From Adiantum capillus-veneris (Eukaryota; Streptophyta; Polypodiopsida; Polypodiales; Pteridaceae), in contig CM043966.1 of assembly GCA_014529385.2 (NCBI GenBank), positions 106,979,587 to 107,043,586 on the forward strand: DNA of 64,000 nt, written 5' to 3'. Below, piece after piece: positions 62,330 through 64,000 of the stretch. The translations under genes were made by a program, and so were the position numbers. Position 1 is the stretch's first letter, and every line of letters begins with the position of its first letter. The notes under the pieces were generated by a model, which had not been told where the DNA came from, did not search any database, and saw only the letters and a program-made list of their open reading frames with translations.

Positions 62330-64000
62330 TGAATGTCTTGTTGATGCACTTCCTTGCATCAATGATGTTGGGCATCGTGCGTAGAGCCACATGCCTTCAA
62401 GTTGCATGCATAGGTGATTGCATCTGGAGAGAGGCCCTCGCTTTGCATCTATTGAAAGAGAATTAGAGCTTTTTGGCCTTGCCCCCGTGGGACAAATCTT
62501 ACATCCACACTCCATATCACAAGAAGCACGATAAGTTTTTGCAACAACCCGTGACTAGTAATCTCATCATTAATTCTCTCACCCATGTGCGGCAACGACC
62601 ACACCTCCAATGTGTAAGCGTAAGTAATTGCATTGGGACAATCGGAAAGAGGCCTTCGCTATCCCATGAGAACAACAAAGTACTTCCTTGAAACAACAAT
62701 GTTGGGCTTATCTGTAATAGTGATGACTGTTCGGACATGAGAACTTGACATGCTTTTGTGAGTCTGCTTGATGTGTTTCACGAGTATTGCTTCTTCTCTA
62801 GAGTTGTTGGTGGATTTGTTGCCTTTCTATGGACATTGTAAGGGCACCACATTTGCCATACATATGAAGAAAATCCCTGCTAAGAACAACCTGTTTCTAA
62901 ATAGCTTGTGACTGACTAGCACTCTCATCATAAATTCTCTCACCCATGGCAGCATATTACGAAGTCTTTCAAGATGCTAGCATAGGTGCTTGCTTCCATA
63001 GATGATTGCATTGGAGAAAGGCCTTCTGCTTGCATATGCTTGGAACAGGCTTGACGAGCTTCCTTGCCAACATCCTGCATCGATTCGAAGTGATTACCCA
63101 TGGTTTTTCTGTGAAGGTACCAAGAAAGAAAAAAGGAAGCTGATCTCCTGTTTTCATTGAAAGGCTGTAATTCTGACGATTTCTCAGTTTGCAATGAGAA
63201 AGACGTCAGAGGGCTAAAACAAAAGTTTAGAGCAGGAATAGCTAAATAGTTGCATGTCTTGACAAGTCGACTGATGAAGGCCCTAAAAAAGGTGAGCAAG
63301 CAATTGCCGTTGGATGGTCGATGCCACGTGGATGAAGGATTCTTGCTTTGCATCCGCTAGAAACAACCTAGGGCTTTCTGGCCCTGCTCTTGTTGCGCAC
63401 ATCTCGAATCAGTGCATGCCCAGAGACGACATTCCAGATAGGAAGCTCATCAAGCACATTTTGTGCTTACTGAAGAGTACCACATTTGACATACATATCG
63501 ACCAAGACAATACTGCCAAGCACGACATCTTTCTTCAATAGCCTCCGACTCACAATATACTTCTGAGTTTTTGTGTCCATATCACTATCTTGTGTAGAGC
63601 CACATGCCTTCAAGATACGTGCAAAGGTAATTGCATCAGAGAGAGACCCTCGCTTTGCATACTTATTGACCAAGACAATGCCAAGCACGATATCTTTCTT
63701 CAATAGCCTTCGACTCACAATATATTCTGAGTTTTTGTGCCCATATCAGCATCTTGCGTAGAGCCACATGCCTTCAAGATGCATGCATAGGTGATTGCAT
63801 CGAAACACGGGCCCTCGCTTCGCATCTATTGCATTGCAAACAGAACACTTGCTAGGGAGCATAATATATTTGAAAGTCGTCAATGCCTGTGATCGACGTG
63901 TGATTAAAAAATCTTGCAACATGTGATCCTTGTGTAGATGATTGCATCTATGCCTGCGTAGGTGATTGCATCTGGAGAGACATTCCGGACAAGAAACTCC
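62330..64000 (-). pseudogene. second PLS-type PPR pseudogene, runs off the window end
   Basis: The minus strand, read from 64,000 downwards, gives PPR pieces separated by stops and frameshifts. They are 'ITFARILKACGSTQDSDMDT' (about 63,640), 'RRLLKKDVVLGSIVLVDMYV' and 'KCGTLQ' (63,540-63,470), 'VLDELPIWNVVSGHALI' (about 63,430), 'HMQAEGLSP' and 'ASTYASILK' (about 63,030-62,970), 'MGERIYDE' and 'MYGKCGALTM' (62,945-62,840), 'NAITYAYTLE' (about 62,610), 'RINDEITSHGLLQK' (about 62,560), 'KALILFQ' and 'MQSEGLSPDAITYACNLKAC' (62,470-62,400). No DYW domain is seen. It resembles the pseudogene at 5.8-7.5 kb in style and orientation but is a separate copy. Confidence 0.88.
63497..63840 (-). repeat. 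172-bp tandem duplication inside the second PPR pseudogene
   Basis: ACCAAGACAAT..GCCAAGCACGA, TATCTTTCTTCAATAGCC and GAGCCACATGCCTTCAAGAT recur with an offset of about 172 bp (63,497 and 63,669). The translated peptide therefore contains two 'SRRLLKKD' helices. The size is not a multiple of a 35-codon PPR unit. Confidence 0.92.

Overview
This looks like a gene-poor, repeat-rich plant nuclear segment, most likely from a fern or another seed-free plant with a large genome. The evidence is AT-rich sequence with long dinucleotide repeats, decayed Ty1/copia, Ty3/gypsy and LINE elements, and two decayed PLS-type PPR genes whose repeats read like fern PPR proteins (motifs such as 'ILKACGS' and 'GLSPDAIT'). 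I reach fern from remembered protein style, not from a search. I see no intact host gene, no rRNA, no tRNA and no CRISPR array.

Layout. 1-3,158: a decayed + strand copia fragment (zinc knuckle, protease), then a polypurine tract, a probable LTR (2,397-3,140) and a Met-tRNA primer-binding site. 5,757-7,545: a minus-strand PPR pseudogene, followed by a 148-bp fold-back element (7,736-7,883). About 7.9-16.9 kb: AT-rich sequence with simple repeats and one 109-bp duplication. 16,944-36,689: a gypsy complex on the + strand, consisting of an LTR fragment, a leader with repeated 20-bp palindromes, gag, RT, RNase H and integrase, a protease-like ORF placed after integrase, a second palindromic array, a second long decayed ORF region, a polypurine tract and an LTR of about 0.9 kb. 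A structurally complete minus-strand copia element (17,688-22,885) is inserted in the first palindromic leader. 36,720-39,200: a decayed LINE. 39,462-40,020: a 76-bp satellite in which every monomer is a hairpin. 43,359-46,402: four tandem units of about 780 bp carrying a fragment of an FCP1/NIF-type phosphatase gene. 47.3-50.3 kb: sequence full of ACCAAA/TTTGGT motifs and direct repeats, enclosing a decayed minus-strand ORF of an uncharacterised family. 55.3-56.1 kb: a dense microsatellite cluster. 59,865-60,700: a copia RNase H fragment with its polypurine tract and LTR start. 62,330-64,000: a second minus-strand PPR pseudogene with an internal duplication.

Nothing here forms a working pathway; the window records successive transposon insertion, local tandem duplication and decay. 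The most notable feature is the family of near-perfect 20-bp palindromes (core CATGGATCGCGATCCATG), spaced about 271-294 bp apart, in two non-coding leader regions of the gypsy complex. The spacing becomes regular across the copia insertion once that element is removed.
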